From G965261475 sp965261475 [NCBI: bacterium] (GTDB lineage: Bacteria; SAR324; XYD2-FULL-50-16), in contig OZ253454.1 in the NCBI GenBank assembly GCA_965261475.1, positions 496,001-560,000 on the forward strand: a stretch of DNA of 64,000 bases. The letters run 5' to 3'. Under the pieces are notes generated by a model. That model was not told where the DNA came from. It saw only the letters and a list, made by a program, of their open reading frames with translations, and did not search any database. Each line of letters starts with the position of its first letter. The first letter of the stretch is position 1. This document shows, one piece after another, positions 53,984-63,506 of this stretch. Made by a program: the position numbers and the translations under genes.

Positions 53984-55327
53984 ATGAATAATAAAATGAT
54001 TTATACTCTAAAGGATAAGCCTCCTTTTCGTTTGGCATTAGTTGGTGCAATACAGCATGTATTGGCTAGTTTTGTGGGGGTCATTACTCCTACCCTAATT
54101 ATTGGTGGTGTATTAGGGCTTGGCAGTGAAATTCCTTATTTAATTAGCATGGCTTTGATAGTATCTGGTGTTGCTACTTTTATTCAAGTCCGTAGAGTAG
54201 GTCCTATTGGCTCGGGGCTACTCAGTATTCAAGGTACTAGCTTTGCTTTTTTGAGCTCTGTGCTAGCAGCAGGATTTATTGCTAAATCTAAAGGTGGAGG
54301 ACCTAATGAAATTATGGCACTTATTGTAGGTGTTTGTTTTTTTGGTGCCTTTATAGAGATTGCATTAAGCCAAGTATTGCCTTATTTAAAAAAAATTGTT
54401 AACACCACAGTCACTGGCGTTGTTATTCTTACCATTGGGCTCTCTTTAATAAAAGTAGGCATTACAGATTTTGCAGGAGGTGTAGGAAGTGATGATCTAG
54501 GAAGTTATAGCAACTTATTTTTGGGATTTATAGTTTTAATAGTGATTTTATCGCTTACTTTAGTTAAAAACAATACTCTAAAAATATCTTCTATATTTAT
54601 AGGCATGCTGGTAGGTTATATTGTGGCAATTTTTATGGGAAAAGTCAGTTTTGCTGCATTTGGTGCACAAGAATTGATTGCTATACCTATTCCATTTAAA
54701 TATGGGTTTGCTTTTGATTTAGCTGCTTTTATACCTATTGCGTTTATTTATTTCATAACAGCTATTGAAAGCATGGGAGACTTGACTGCAACTTCCTTGC
54801 TATCTGACGAACCTGTAGCAGGTGATGTCTATATGAAAAGAATTAAAGGCGGTATTTTAGGAGATGGAGTAAATTCTTTGATTGCATCTGTGTTTAATAC
54901 TTTTCCTAACACAACGTTTAGTCAAAACAATGGAGTAATACAAATGACGGGTATTGCTAGTCGTTATGTAGGCTATTTTATTGCTGCTATTTTTGTAATT
55001 TTAGGGTTGTTTCCTGTTATTGGAGGAGTAATGCAAACTTTGCCAAAATCTGTTTTAGGAGGAGCAACGATAGTGCTTTTTGGCTCTATTGCTGTTGCAG
55101 GAATTAGAATTTTAGTTACTGAAAAAATAGATAAAAGAAAAGCAATTATTATTGCTACTTCTTTAGGGTTTGGTATAGGTGTTTCTGTTGTTCCTGATAT
55201 TTTTAATGTTATTAAAGAAGCGGGCGTAGTAGGAAAACTGATCTATTCTGTTTTTAGCTCAGCTATTACTACATCTGGCATTACTGCTATTATTTTGAAT
55301 TTGTTTTTACCACAAATTACAGAATAA
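53984..55327 (+). CDS. NCS2/NAT-family purine permease, probably urate/xanthine
   Basis: 447 aa with ~12-14 membrane segments. NCS2 marks: GAIQHVLASFVG in TM1, the ITAIESMGDLTAT motif and the NAT signature FSQNNGVIQMTGIASR. The nucleobase-ascorbate family imports purines or pyrimidines with protons. The downstream genes degrade urate, so urate (UacT/PucJ-like) is the best substrate guess; xanthine is second. It has its own promoter and a 125-base spacer before the next gene, which holds two inverted repeats. Confidence 0.88.
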   Translation: MNNKMIYTLKDKPPFRLALVGAIQHVLASFVGVITPTLIIGGVLGLGSEIPYLISMALIVSGVATFIQVRRVGPIGSGLLSIQGTSFAFLSSVLAAGFIAKSKGGGPNEIMALIVGVCFFGAFIEIALSQVLPYLKKIVNTTVTGVVILTIGLSLIKVGITDFAGGVGSDDLGSYSNLFLGFIVLIVILSLTLVKNNTLKISSIFIGMLVGYIVAIFMGKVSFAAFGAQELIAIPIPFKYGFAFDLAAFIPIAFIYFITAIESMGDLTATSLLSDEPVAGDVYMKRIKGGILGDGVNSLIASVFNTFPNTTFSQNNGVIQMTGIASRYVGYFIAAIFVILGLFPVIGGVMQTLPKSVLGGATIVLFGSIAVAGIRILVTEKIDKRKAIIIATSLGFGIGVSVVPDIFNVIKEAGVVGKLIYSVFSSAITTSGITAIILNLFLPQITE

Positions 55328-55337
55328 AAGATAGTAT

Positions 55338-55410
55338 AAGTCAATCTTTTTAATTGAACTTAAATTAACTCAAGTCAAATATATTTTTTTTGAGTATTGT
55401 TATATTGACT
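55338..55410. promoter_or_regulatory. Two neighbouring dyads sharing an AGTCAAT half-site
   Basis: Dyad 1: AAGTCAAT (55338-55345) faces ATTGAACTT (55353-55361). Dyad 2: AGTCAAATATA (55373-55383) faces TATATTGACT (55401-55410), one bulged base. They lie between the permease and the degradation genes. They may form a transcription-factor operator or an mRNA hairpin. Confidence 0.35.
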
Positions 55411-55452
55411 CTTGTTTGTGTATCGCAAGATACAAAATAGATAAAAATACAA

Positions 55453-55956
55453 ATGCTACTTTCTTTTAATCAATCTAAAAAAACAGCAATGACAAGGTTT
55501 CTTGATTGTTGTGCTTGTAAAAAATGGGCGCAAAAAATGCTTATCCATTTGCCATTTGCTAGTTTAGATGAGTTATGCGAGGTAGCAGAATCTGAGTGGT
55601 TTGCACTAGAGCAAACAGATTGGCTTGAAGTTTTTAAAACACACCCCCAAATAGGTGAGGTCAAAAGTAGTGCTCAAAAATCGGTTTCTACAACCCATAT
55701 TAGATGGAGTAGGGATGAACAAGCGCAGTTAAAACAATCTCATAGGTTAGTGCTCGCTGAGCTAACAAAACTAAATCAAGAATATTTAAAAAAATTTAGT
55801 TTTATTTTTATTGTTTGCGCTACTGGTAAAAACGCCAAAGAAATGCTGAGTATTTTAAAACTCAGATTAAAAAATTCTTATCAAACAGAAATCCAAAATG
55901 CTGCTGTGGAGCAGCATAAAATAACTATAATACGTCTTAAAAAATTGATACTATGA
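55453..55956 (+). CDS. uraD: 2-oxo-4-hydroxy-4-carboxy-5-ureidoimidazoline (OHCU) decarboxylase
   Basis: 167 aa. The catalytic His lies in HPQIGE, SRDEQAQL is the following acid motif, and LNQEYLKKFSFIFIVCATGK is the most conserved part of the family. It converts OHCU to (S)-allantoin, the third urate step. It ends four bases inside the next gene's start. Confidence 0.93.
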   Translation: MLLSFNQSKKTAMTRFLDCCACKKWAQKMLIHLPFASLDELCEVAESEWFALEQTDWLEVFKTHPQIGEVKSSAQKSVSTTHIRWSRDEQAQLKQSHRLVLAELTKLNQEYLKKFSFIFIVCATGKNAKEMLSILKLRLKNSYQTEIQNAAVEQHKITIIRLKKLIL

Positions 55957-56297
55957 GAAGTCAAATTACTACACATATTTTAGATATTGCTGTTGGCAAA
56001 CCAGCCTCAGGAGTAAAAGTTATACTCTTTATTAAGCAAGAAGAGTCTTGGAAAGAATTAGCTCATAGTTTTTCTGATATCAATGGAAGAATAGAAGATT
56101 TATTGAGTAGTGACATTCAAATATTATCTGCTACCTATAAACTAGTATTTTTTCCAGGAGATTATTTTCAAAAGAACAATAGAAAATGTTTTTACCCGAG
56201 TATTAGTGTTTGTTTTGAAATTATAAACACTAAACAACATTACCATATACCTCTACTATTGAGTGGATTTGGCTATAGCACTTATAGGGGTACTTAA
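55953..56297 (+). CDS. uraH: 5-hydroxyisourate hydrolase (transthyretin-related)
   Basis: 114 aa. THILDIAVGKPASGV is the N-terminal signature with the active His, DINGRIE has the active Arg, and HYHIPLLLSGFGYSTYRGT is the C-terminal signature (Thr replaces the usual Ser at the end). It opens 5-hydroxyisourate to OHCU. No signal peptide, so it is cytoplasmic. Confidence 0.95.
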   Translation: MRSQITTHILDIAVGKPASGVKVILFIKQEESWKELAHSFSDINGRIEDLLSSDIQILSATYKLVFFPGDYFQKNNRKCFYPSISVCFEIINTKQHYHIPLLLSGFGYSTYRGT

Positions 56298-56323
56298 CAA
56301 GTTTTACAAAGAAAAACAAAATA

Positions 56324-57535
56324 ATGTTAGATTTATTGGTAGTAGATTGGGCAAGTTGGCTCAATTTAGCTCTTCGTTGGTTTCATATTATAGCTGGCAT
56401 TGCTTGGATAGGAGGATCTTTTTATTTTATTTGGCTAGATCATAGCCTACTACTTCCAGAAGAAAAAAACGAGCAAGAAAAAGGAATTTTAGGGGAAGTT
56501 TGGTCTGTGCATGGAGGTGGTTTTTATCGCTCTGTTAAGTTTTTAAAAACACCAAAAGAATTACCAGAAAAGCTGCATTGGTTTAAATGGGAAGCATATA
56601 CTACCTGGATTAGCGGTTTTTTACTTTTTATTCTAATTTATTATTTAAACGCACAAATTTATTTAATAGATCTAGATAAATTCCAACTTACTTCTAGTCA
56701 AGCTATTTTGATTAGTTTGGCATTATTGATTATTAGTTATTTGATTTATGATTTGTTATGTAGGTTTGTACAAGAAAAATTTCCTATTATTTTCGGTGTA
56801 AGCTGTTTTTTCTTTATTACAGCACTAGCTTATGCTTTAGTACAAGTTTTTTCAGATAGAGCTGCGTTTTTACATTTTGGTGTAGTTATTGGCAGTATTA
56901 TGGTTGGCAATGTATTTTTTATCATTATTCCTAACCAAAAAAAAATTATGAATGCACTTTTAAAAGGAGTCACTCCTGATAGTTTGTTAGGAAAAATGGG
57001 AAAAAATCGCTCTGTCCATAATAATTATCTTACGCTTCCTGTTATTTTTACTATGATTAGCGGGCATTATCCGCTAACTTTTTCTCATCCTTTTAATTGG
57101 GTTTTGTTAGTGACTATTACTTTTTTTGGAGCTTTTATTAGGCATTATTTTAATCTCAAGCACCAAAGAAAAAAATCTCTTTGGGTCCTTGTTATTTCTT
57201 TTTTTACAATGCTTGTTGGTATTTATCTAATAGAAACCACTAGAGACGAAGAAACAGTAGCAGGATCAGAGATTATAAAAATAGAACAGGTGCAAACAAT
57301 TTTTGCTAACAGATGTCTAACTTGCCACCGCGCCAATCCTACTTTTACGGGATTGAGTGAACCTCCCGGAGGAATTAGTTTTGAAAAATATGCAGAAATC
57401 CAAAAGAGAACAAAGGAAATTTACGAACAAGTTGTGCTCGCTAAAGTTATGCCATTAGGGAATATCACAGGAATGAGCGATGAAGAAAGAAAAGTTATTG
57501 CTAAATGGATAAATCAAACCAATCAAACAAAGTAA
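56324..57535 (+). CDS. puuD: Urate hydroxylase PuuD, membrane protein with C-terminal cytochrome c domain
   Basis: 403 aa. The N-terminal ~300 residues form the urate oxidase membrane domain (WLNLALRWFHIIAGIAWIGG, IWSVHGGGFYR-like block, ISGHYP, multiple spans). The last ~85 residues are a c-type cytochrome with CLTCH (~331) and likely Met ligand in VMPLGN. PuuD turns urate into 5-hydroxyisourate and passes electrons to the respiratory chain rather than making H2O2. The haem domain faces the periplasm. It is 26 bases after HIUase and 3 before puuE. Confidence 0.95.
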   Translation: MLDLLVVDWASWLNLALRWFHIIAGIAWIGGSFYFIWLDHSLLLPEEKNEQEKGILGEVWSVHGGGFYRSVKFLKTPKELPEKLHWFKWEAYTTWISGFLLFILIYYLNAQIYLIDLDKFQLTSSQAILISLALLIISYLIYDLLCRFVQEKFPIIFGVSCFFFITALAYALVQVFSDRAAFLHFGVVIGSIMVGNVFFIIIPNQKKIMNALLKGVTPDSLLGKMGKNRSVHNNYLTLPVIFTMISGHYPLTFSHPFNWVLLVTITFFGAFIRHYFNLKHQRKKSLWVLVISFFTMLVGIYLIETTRDEETVAGSEIIKIEQVQTIFANRCLTCHRANPTFTGLSEPPGGISFEKYAEIQKRTKEIYEQVVLAKVMPLGNITGMSDEERKVIAKWINQTNQTK

Positions 57536-57538
57536 ATT

Positions 57539-58471
57539 ATGAAAGATTACGATAGAGATCTGAGAGGCTACGGTCAAACACCACCTAAAATAGAGTTGCC
57601 CAAACAAGCACGTATTGCAGTGCAATTTGTGCTTAATTACGAAGAAGGAGGTGAGAATTGTATTTTACATGGAGACCAAGCATCAGAAAAATTCTTGTCT
57701 GAAATTGTAGGGGCAGATGCTAGAGATGCTGTTCGTCATATGAACATAGAATCCATTTATGAATATGGTAGTAGGGTAGGATTTTGGAGAATTTTACATA
57801 TGTTCCAAGAAAGAGGATTACTTGCTACTATTTTTGGAGTTGCTATGGCAATGGAAAGAAATTCTAGAGCAATAGAAGCTGCTATGAAACAAGATTGGGA
57901 GATAGCATCTCACGGCTATAGATGGATAGAGTATCAATATTTTAGCAGAGCAGAAGAAAAAGAGCATTTAGAAAAAGCCATCGAGATTCATACGAAAATC
58001 ACAGGAAGCGCACCTCAGGGGTGGTACACGGGTCGCACTAGCCCCTATTCTAGAGAGTTAACTGCAGAAAATGGTAGTTTTTTGTATAATTCTGATAGTT
58101 ATGCTGATGAGCTTCCTTACTGGGAAAAAATAAAGAATTTACCACCACAGCTTATTGTACCTTATACTTTAGATGCCAATGATATGAGGTTTGCTACTCC
58201 TCAAGGATTTAATAGTGGGGAACAATTTTATCAATATTTAAAGGATTCTTTTGATTATCTTTGGATGGAAGGAGCAACAATACCTAAAATACTCTCTGTT
58301 GGTTTGCACTGTCGTTTAATTGGAAGACCGGGAAGAGCATTGGCATTGGCTCGTTTTTTGGACTATATTACAGCTAAAGAGAAAGTATGGGTTTGTAGGC
58401 GTGTAGATATTGCTAAATTATGGCGGACACAATTTCCTTATCAAAATCAGGATGAATTTTCTAAATTTTAA
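57539..58471 (+). CDS. puuE: Allantoinase PuuE (polysaccharide-deacetylase-like)
   Basis: 310 aa. The opening YDRDLRGYGQTPP, VQFVLNYEEGGENCILHGD, MNIESIYEYGSRVGFWR, EIASHGYRWI and GWYTGRTSPYSREL followed by SDSYADELPYW are nearly diagnostic of PuuE. This family opens allantoin to allantoate without the dinuclear centre of classic allantoinase. It sits between puuD and the aminotransferase with 3-base gaps. Confidence 0.95.
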   Translation: MKDYDRDLRGYGQTPPKIELPKQARIAVQFVLNYEEGGENCILHGDQASEKFLSEIVGADARDAVRHMNIESIYEYGSRVGFWRILHMFQERGLLATIFGVAMAMERNSRAIEAAMKQDWEIASHGYRWIEYQYFSRAEEKEHLEKAIEIHTKITGSAPQGWYTGRTSPYSRELTAENGSFLYNSDSYADELPYWEKIKNLPPQLIVPYTLDANDMRFATPQGFNSGEQFYQYLKDSFDYLWMEGATIPKILSVGLHCRLIGRPGRALALARFLDYITAKEKVWVCRRVDIAKLWRTQFPYQNQDEFSKF

Positions 58472-58474
58472 AAT

Positions 58475-59767
58475 ATGAAAACACTAAAAAAAGATTATTG
58501 GATGCCTTTTACGGCAAATAGAGATTTTAAACAAAATCCTAGATTGATTAAAAGAGCCCAAGGGGTTTATCTTTGGACTCAAGATGATAGAAAGATTATT
58601 GACGCATCTTCTGGGTTATTTTGTGTAGGATTAGGTCATTGTCGCCCAGAAATTTTAGAAGCCGTTACAAAACAAATGCAAATTTTAGATTATTCCTCTC
58701 CTTTCCAAGCAGGGCATAATATATCTTTTGAATTTGCAGAAAAACTAGTGGCAAAATTACCAGAAGGCATTGAAAATGTATTTTTTACAAATTCTGGCTC
58801 TGAATCTATTGATACAGCTATTAAACTTGCCACTGCTTATCATAGAGCAAATAAAGAACCTGAAAGAACTCAGCTAGTTAGCAGAGAAAGAGCCTATCAT
58901 GGTGTTAACATTGGCGGAACCTCTTTAGCTGGTATTACTAAAAATAGAGAGGTTTTTAGTGGCATTACTCTTTCTGTTTCTTTCTTGCGGCACACTCTAA
59001 CTAACGAAGAGCCTTTTTGTGTTGGGGAACCACAAAAAGGAGTAGAATTGGCAGATGATTTAGAAAGAATTGTTAGTGTAGTTGGTGGCAAAAATATTTC
59101 AGCGGTTTTTGTAGAACCAGTAGCAGGCTCTACAGGATTTTTGATACCTCCGAAAGGTTATTTACAAAAATTACGTCAAATTTGTGATAAATATGGTATT
59201 TTACTGGTTTTTGATGAAGTAATTACAGGTTTTGGACGCCTTGGTAGTTTTTTTGCTGCTGAAACTTTTGATGTTATACCAGATATTATGATTATGGCAA
59301 AAACCTTGACTAACGCTGCGATTCCTATGGGAGCTGTTGCTTGTAAAAAAGAAATTTATGATTGTTTGATAGAGCAAGGAAAAGGAGCGATTGAGTTCTT
59401 TCATGGTTATACTTATTCTGGACACCCTGCTGCTTGTGCTGCTGGTTTAGCAACTTTAGAAATTTTTGAAAAGGACAATATATTAGCAAATGTGAGAGAT
59501 ATTTCTCCATATTTTATAGAAAAAATTATGAATCTTAAGTCATTATCTGCAATTCAAGGCATACGCACTATGGGTTTAGTGGCTGGTATAGATTTTCGTT
59601 CAGACGGTAGCCCAGGGCAGTTTGGATTGGCTATTTTAAAAAAGTTCTTTCAAGCTGGGATGCATATTAAATTTACTGGCGATACAGCATTGATTGCGCC
59701 GCCCTTGATAAGCAAAAAAGAACATATTGATGAAATATGTGATATATTTTTCCGTGTGCTTAGCTAG
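58475..59767 (+). CDS. Class III PLP aminotransferase (omega-amino acid:pyruvate type)
   Basis: 430 aa. WMPFTANRDFKQNPRLI, GLFCVGLGHCRPEI, FFTNSGSESIDTA, FDEVITGFGRLGSFFAA and the PLP lysine in IMAKTLTNAAIPMGAV are those of beta-alanine/omega-amino acid:pyruvate transaminases. It is the last gene of the urate operon, 3 bases after puuE. It may take the amino group from a ureidoglycine-type intermediate, normally a class V enzyme's job, or handle beta-alanine. The true substrate is open. Confidence 0.9.
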   Translation: MKTLKKDYWMPFTANRDFKQNPRLIKRAQGVYLWTQDDRKIIDASSGLFCVGLGHCRPEILEAVTKQMQILDYSSPFQAGHNISFEFAEKLVAKLPEGIENVFFTNSGSESIDTAIKLATAYHRANKEPERTQLVSRERAYHGVNIGGTSLAGITKNREVFSGITLSVSFLRHTLTNEEPFCVGEPQKGVELADDLERIVSVVGGKNISAVFVEPVAGSTGFLIPPKGYLQKLRQICDKYGILLVFDEVITGFGRLGSFFAAETFDVIPDIMIMAKTLTNAAIPMGAVACKKEIYDCLIEQGKGAIEFFHGYTYSGHPAACAAGLATLEIFEKDNILANVRDISPYFIEKIMNLKSLSAIQGIRTMGLVAGIDFRSDGSPGQFGLAILKKFFQAGMHIKFTGDTALIAPPLISKKEHIDEICDIFFRVLS

Positions 59768-59973
59768 GGTAATAAAATTAGCGCTACAAAAATTTTGAGC
59801 TCTGTTCTCTAAAATTCGCAAAACCCATGCTCTTATGCTGCCTCAGACCTAATGTAAAAGAAAGCTATTTTGTTGTTTGTATCCTAACAATCGCTGTTTG
59901 ATATTGACGGTGAAAAATAATATTCAATATTTTAGTGCTTAAATCAAGGTTAGCATAAGGCTAAATTTTTGAG

Positions 59974-61677
59974 TTAGCTCATCAGAGTTGCTGTTTTTTT
60001 TTGCAGGTATGGAATAAGAAAAAAATTTAATTTTTTAAGTAATTCGGTAAATTTAGTTTCAAACTCTTTTTCTCCTCTTAAATACAAAGATACTTTATCC
60101 TCTGTGCCTGAGTTTCTAACAAAAATAGCTCCTTTGATTTTTTCTTCCTTTTTTAAAAACCAGTATTGCAGGTCAGGACTATGTGTAATTTGTTTTTTTT
60201 CAAGGCTAAAACTTGTATCTAGTAAGTTTTTGGTAGTTTTTTCCATAAAATCTGTTAATTTTTTGATAAAATTTTTGTTTAATAAAACAAACTTATCCAC
60301 ATTGTAGATAGCCAAATCTTGAAAAATTCCATCGAGATATTGGCTTGTTAATTTTTGAAAGAATTGTTTATCAGGTTTTTTACCACAATTCTTAAAAATA
60401 CTTTCTAAACTTTTTAGCGATGCTAGAATACCGTCTCCTGTAAAAAAAATATCTTTTTTTGAGATTATATAATTTTTAGAGCCTATTTTACCGCTTCTAA
60501 TTTTTATTTTTGTAGGAAAAATAAAATGCCCTGATGCTTCATAACCCAAAGAAAAATTTTTTTTTGTTTCTATAGCTTTTTTTAGCAACCATCTATCGCC
60601 TATAGGTATAATATCGTGTTTCCAACCCATTTGCTCTGCGTAAATTTTTATTTGTAAATCGCTTTCTATCGTATGATAAAATTGAATATGTTTGTTTTTA
60701 CTGTTCAAGGCATTAAGAAAATGAATAGCTAGCGTATCACCACTAAGACAGTAAATTTTTTCTTCTAAGTGGTTGTACTCTAATCTCATAAACCTGTCAC
60801 CATCTCCGTCAAAAACAAATCCGCTCAAAAAAAGTTCTCCACAAATTACTTGAGGATTGTTTTTGCCTTCTCGAAACATTGAATTTAGTATTCTGTTTTT
60901 GTTTAAGTTGTCATTGATTAACATATCTTTGCTAGCGATTGTTTTGATTCCTGCTAATTCTGTAATTCCGCAATGATCGTTGATTGTACCTTGAGTATTT
61001 AATAAATTAACTTTTTTAAATTTTATTTGTTTAATAAGATGTTTTAAGGTTTGGGATACAGCACCATTTGCGCAGTCCACCATCAAAATTGTTTTAGGAA
61101 ATTTTTTGGTAGAAATATTTTTTAGAATATGCCTAGAGTATTTTTTGATTGCTTTGGTATTCAGGTCCTTGTAATTTACTGCATTGATATTTTCTTTGAT
61201 AGGGTAAGGGGTATTATAAAGTAGTGTTGTTAGTTCTTGCTCTTGTATTGGTAATAATTTTGCTCCATAGGGAGGCAAAAATAGTTTGATACCGTTTTGA
61301 TTATGAGGGTTATGAGAAGCAGTGATCATTAAAGCACCAGATCTATTTCTTTTAACTAAGTAAAAGGAGACTAAAGGGCTCGGCACTATATTCAAAAAAC
61401 GAAGTTTCATACCTGCTTTAACAATTCCATTGAGCAGAGCCGTAGTATAACGCAAGGAAGAGTCTCTAGTGTCTTTACCTATCATAATGTAATCGCCTTC
61501 TTTTGCTAATTTATTTTTCTTTAAAAAAATGCAAAAAGCATAGGCATAAAGTTCAAAAAATTCTGGAATCAGAATATTTTGTTCTTCAAAGATTTTTACC
61601 GGATCCCTTTTTGTTTTGATGCTTTTAACTTCTATATATCCTCTGATGCCATCAGTGCCTTGTAATATTTGTTTCAT
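59974..61677 (-). CDS. Phosphohexomutase, GlmM/PMM-PGM family
   Basis: 567 aa, longer than GlmM (~445). The N-terminal GTDGIRG is of GlmM type. The phosphoserine loop is ITASHNPHNQNGIKLF, the metal loop is FDGDGDR, the sugar loop is YEASGHFIFP, and the phosphate loop is RNSGTEDKVSLYLRG. Extra length comes from insertions around ~230-280 and ~400-460. It isomerises sugar-1- to 6-phosphates; glucosamine, glucose or mannose are possible. Confidence 0.88.
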   Translation of the reverse strand: MKQILQGTDGIRGYIEVKSIKTKRDPVKIFEEQNILIPEFFELYAYAFCIFLKKNKLAKEGDYIMIGKDTRDSSLRYTTALLNGIVKAGMKLRFLNIVPSPLVSFYLVKRNRSGALMITASHNPHNQNGIKLFLPPYGAKLLPIQEQELTTLLYNTPYPIKENINAVNYKDLNTKAIKKYSRHILKNISTKKFPKTILMVDCANGAVSQTLKHLIKQIKFKKVNLLNTQGTINDHCGITELAGIKTIASKDMLINDNLNKNRILNSMFREGKNNPQVICGELFLSGFVFDGDGDRFMRLEYNHLEEKIYCLSGDTLAIHFLNALNSKNKHIQFYHTIESDLQIKIYAEQMGWKHDIIPIGDRWLLKKAIETKKNFSLGYEASGHFIFPTKIKIRSGKIGSKNYIISKKDIFFTGDGILASLKSLESIFKNCGKKPDKQFFQKLTSQYLDGIFQDLAIYNVDKFVLLNKNFIKKLTDFMEKTTKNLLDTSFSLEKKQITHSPDLQYWFLKKEEKIKGAIFVRNSGTEDKVSLYLRGEKEFETKFTELLKKLNFFLIPYLQKKTATLMS

Positions 61678-61686
61678 TTTTTATAT

Positions 61687-62334
61687 TTATTTTGTTTGAA
61701 ATTCTTGCTCTATTAAAATCAATAAATCGCCTTTATCCCATGATAAAAATACATTTTTTTGGATATTTTCATTAGAAATACTTACTAAACCCGCTAGAGA
61801 TAAATTTTTTTTCTGTATCTCATATTTTAAACCACAGCTACTAATATTTTTGATATTCCCATAGAATGGGAATAATGAAATACGAGTTCCTAGAGGTAAT
61901 ACAAATTTTTTTTGTCTATCACTTGTCAATATTATTTTTTCTGTAGGGCTAAAGCAATTTATTTTTTGAAATTTTTTTTGATACTTTTTGATCAAGTTTA
62001 GATTCCAAAATAAATGATCTACGCGTGAGCCCACTAACCCTATAATCTTTACTCTAAAGATTGAATTTTCTAGCAAATAAACCAATGCTTTTTCAGCATC
62101 TGTGGTATTTTGATCCTCTAATTTGATGAATTTTGTTTTAGGGGAGTTAGGTATACTTTGGAAAGCATCTAAATCTCCAATAACAATATCAGGGTCTAAG
62201 TTGTGTTCTTTGACCCAATGATAGCTACCATCAACGCAAATACATAAATCACACTTCTTCCAAAAAAAATTCAAGTAATCTTTGTTTAATTGATAGCCAT
62301 CAAGAATTACCAAAGCAGTTTCTTGTCTTTTCAA
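61687..62334 (-). CDS. Thiamine pyrophosphokinase
   Basis: 215 aa. CVDGSYHWVKEHNLDPDIVI then GDLDAFQSI, DQNTTDAEKALVYLL and GLVGSRVDHLFWNLNLI follow the TPK pattern (Asp-rich ATP/Mg site and GxRxDH). It makes thiamine diphosphate from thiamine and ATP. It is nine bases upstream of the phosphomutase on the same strand. Confidence 0.9.
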   Translation of the reverse strand: MKRQETALVILDGYQLNKDYLNFFWKKCDLCICVDGSYHWVKEHNLDPDIVIGDLDAFQSIPNSPKTKFIKLEDQNTTDAEKALVYLLENSIFRVKIIGLVGSRVDHLFWNLNLIKKYQKKFQKINCFSPTEKIILTSDRQKKFVLPLGTRISLFPFYGNIKNISSCGLKYEIQKKNLSLAGLVSISNENIQKNVFLSWDKGDLLILIEQEFQTK

Positions 62335-62402
62335 TGTACTTTTTACTTAAAATATTGTCTACTTATGATAGATTGTCTTGCTATAAAAATAAAGCATAAA
62401 TT

Positions 62403-63503
62403 ATGAGAAGTTATAGACCACAAGAAATTTTGGTAGAAACAGAAGTTTTGCATACAGATTACGTACAGAAAATTTTAGCTAAGTTTCCTCAAATTAACCC
62501 ACAAGTTATTACCAATAATAATTGGAAAGAAAGATTTTTAACAAATAAAACTTCTCTAACAAAAGGAAAAAAAATTCTTTATCTAAAAAATTTTTTGGGC
62601 GTCCCCATCAAACTTTGTCCTGGATTTTCTTTAGATGCTGTTTGTTGTAATTACTATGTTTTAGATTTTATAGAAAATTGTCCTTTAGAATGCAGCTATT
62701 GTATTTTACAAGCAATTCATAATCAGCCCACTATTGTAGTGCATGCCAATGTAGAAGAAATTTTACAAAAAATTGGTTTGGTTTGCACTAAAAGACCAAA
62801 TACCAATTTTTCTATCGGCACAGGAGAGCATTCTGATAGTTTAGCTATGGACGATATTTTAGAACTTAATCCTATGTTGGTAGAATTTTTCTCCCAATTA
62901 CCAAATGCTAAGCTAGAACTAAAAACTAAAACAAATAAAATAGAACCTCTGTTGGCACTTCAACACAAAGGCAATACTATTGTTTCTTGGTCTTTGAATA
63001 CAGAATATCTTTCCAAGACACAAGAGCACAAAACAGCAAGTGCTAAACAAAGAGTGTTAGCTGCTAAAGAGCTTATAAAGGTTGGCTATAAGGTAGCTTT
63101 TCATTTTGATCCTATGATTTATTATAACGATTGGCAAAGAGGTTATAGTGAAATGGTAGATTTTATTAGGGAGCAAATTTTACCACAAACTATCGCTTGG
63201 ATTAGCATTGGCACTCTACGCTATGTTCCTTCTTTAAAAAAAATTGCAGAAGAGAGATTTCGTAAATTAGATTTATTTTGTGGTGAGTTTACTAAAACTG
63301 CAGATGGTAAAATGAAGTATATTCGCCCTATTAGAGAAATGCTTTATCGATATATGTCCAAACAATTACAACAAAAATTACCACAAGTCCCAAGGTATCT
63401 TTGCATGGAACAAAGTAATGTTTGGGAAAATGTTATGAAGTATATTCCGTCTTCTCCTCAAAAAATGGAAACTGACATTCGTGCTAGAGTGTTCGAGAGT
63501 TAA
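62403..63503 (+). CDS. Radical SAM protein of the spore photoproduct lyase (SPL) family
   Basis: 366 aa. The cluster-binding motif is ENCPLECSYCILQAI (CxxxCxxC), followed by NFSIGTGEHSDSLAMDDI and SWSLNTEYLSKTQEHKTA, which belong to the SPL-like group. In spore formers SPL repairs spore photoproduct in DNA. Spirochaetes do not sporulate, so the substrate here is unclear. It is divergent from the thiamine pyrophosphokinase gene. Confidence 0.85.
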   Translation: MRSYRPQEILVETEVLHTDYVQKILAKFPQINPQVITNNNWKERFLTNKTSLTKGKKILYLKNFLGVPIKLCPGFSLDAVCCNYYVLDFIENCPLECSYCILQAIHNQPTIVVHANVEEILQKIGLVCTKRPNTNFSIGTGEHSDSLAMDDILELNPMLVEFFSQLPNAKLELKTKTNKIEPLLALQHKGNTIVSWSLNTEYLSKTQEHKTASAKQRVLAAKELIKVGYKVAFHFDPMIYYNDWQRGYSEMVDFIREQILPQTIAWISIGTLRYVPSLKKIAEERFRKLDLFCGEFTKTADGKMKYIRPIREMLYRYMSKQLQQKLPQVPRYLCMEQSNVWENVMKYIPSSPQKMETDIRARVFES

Positions 63504-63506
63504 CTA

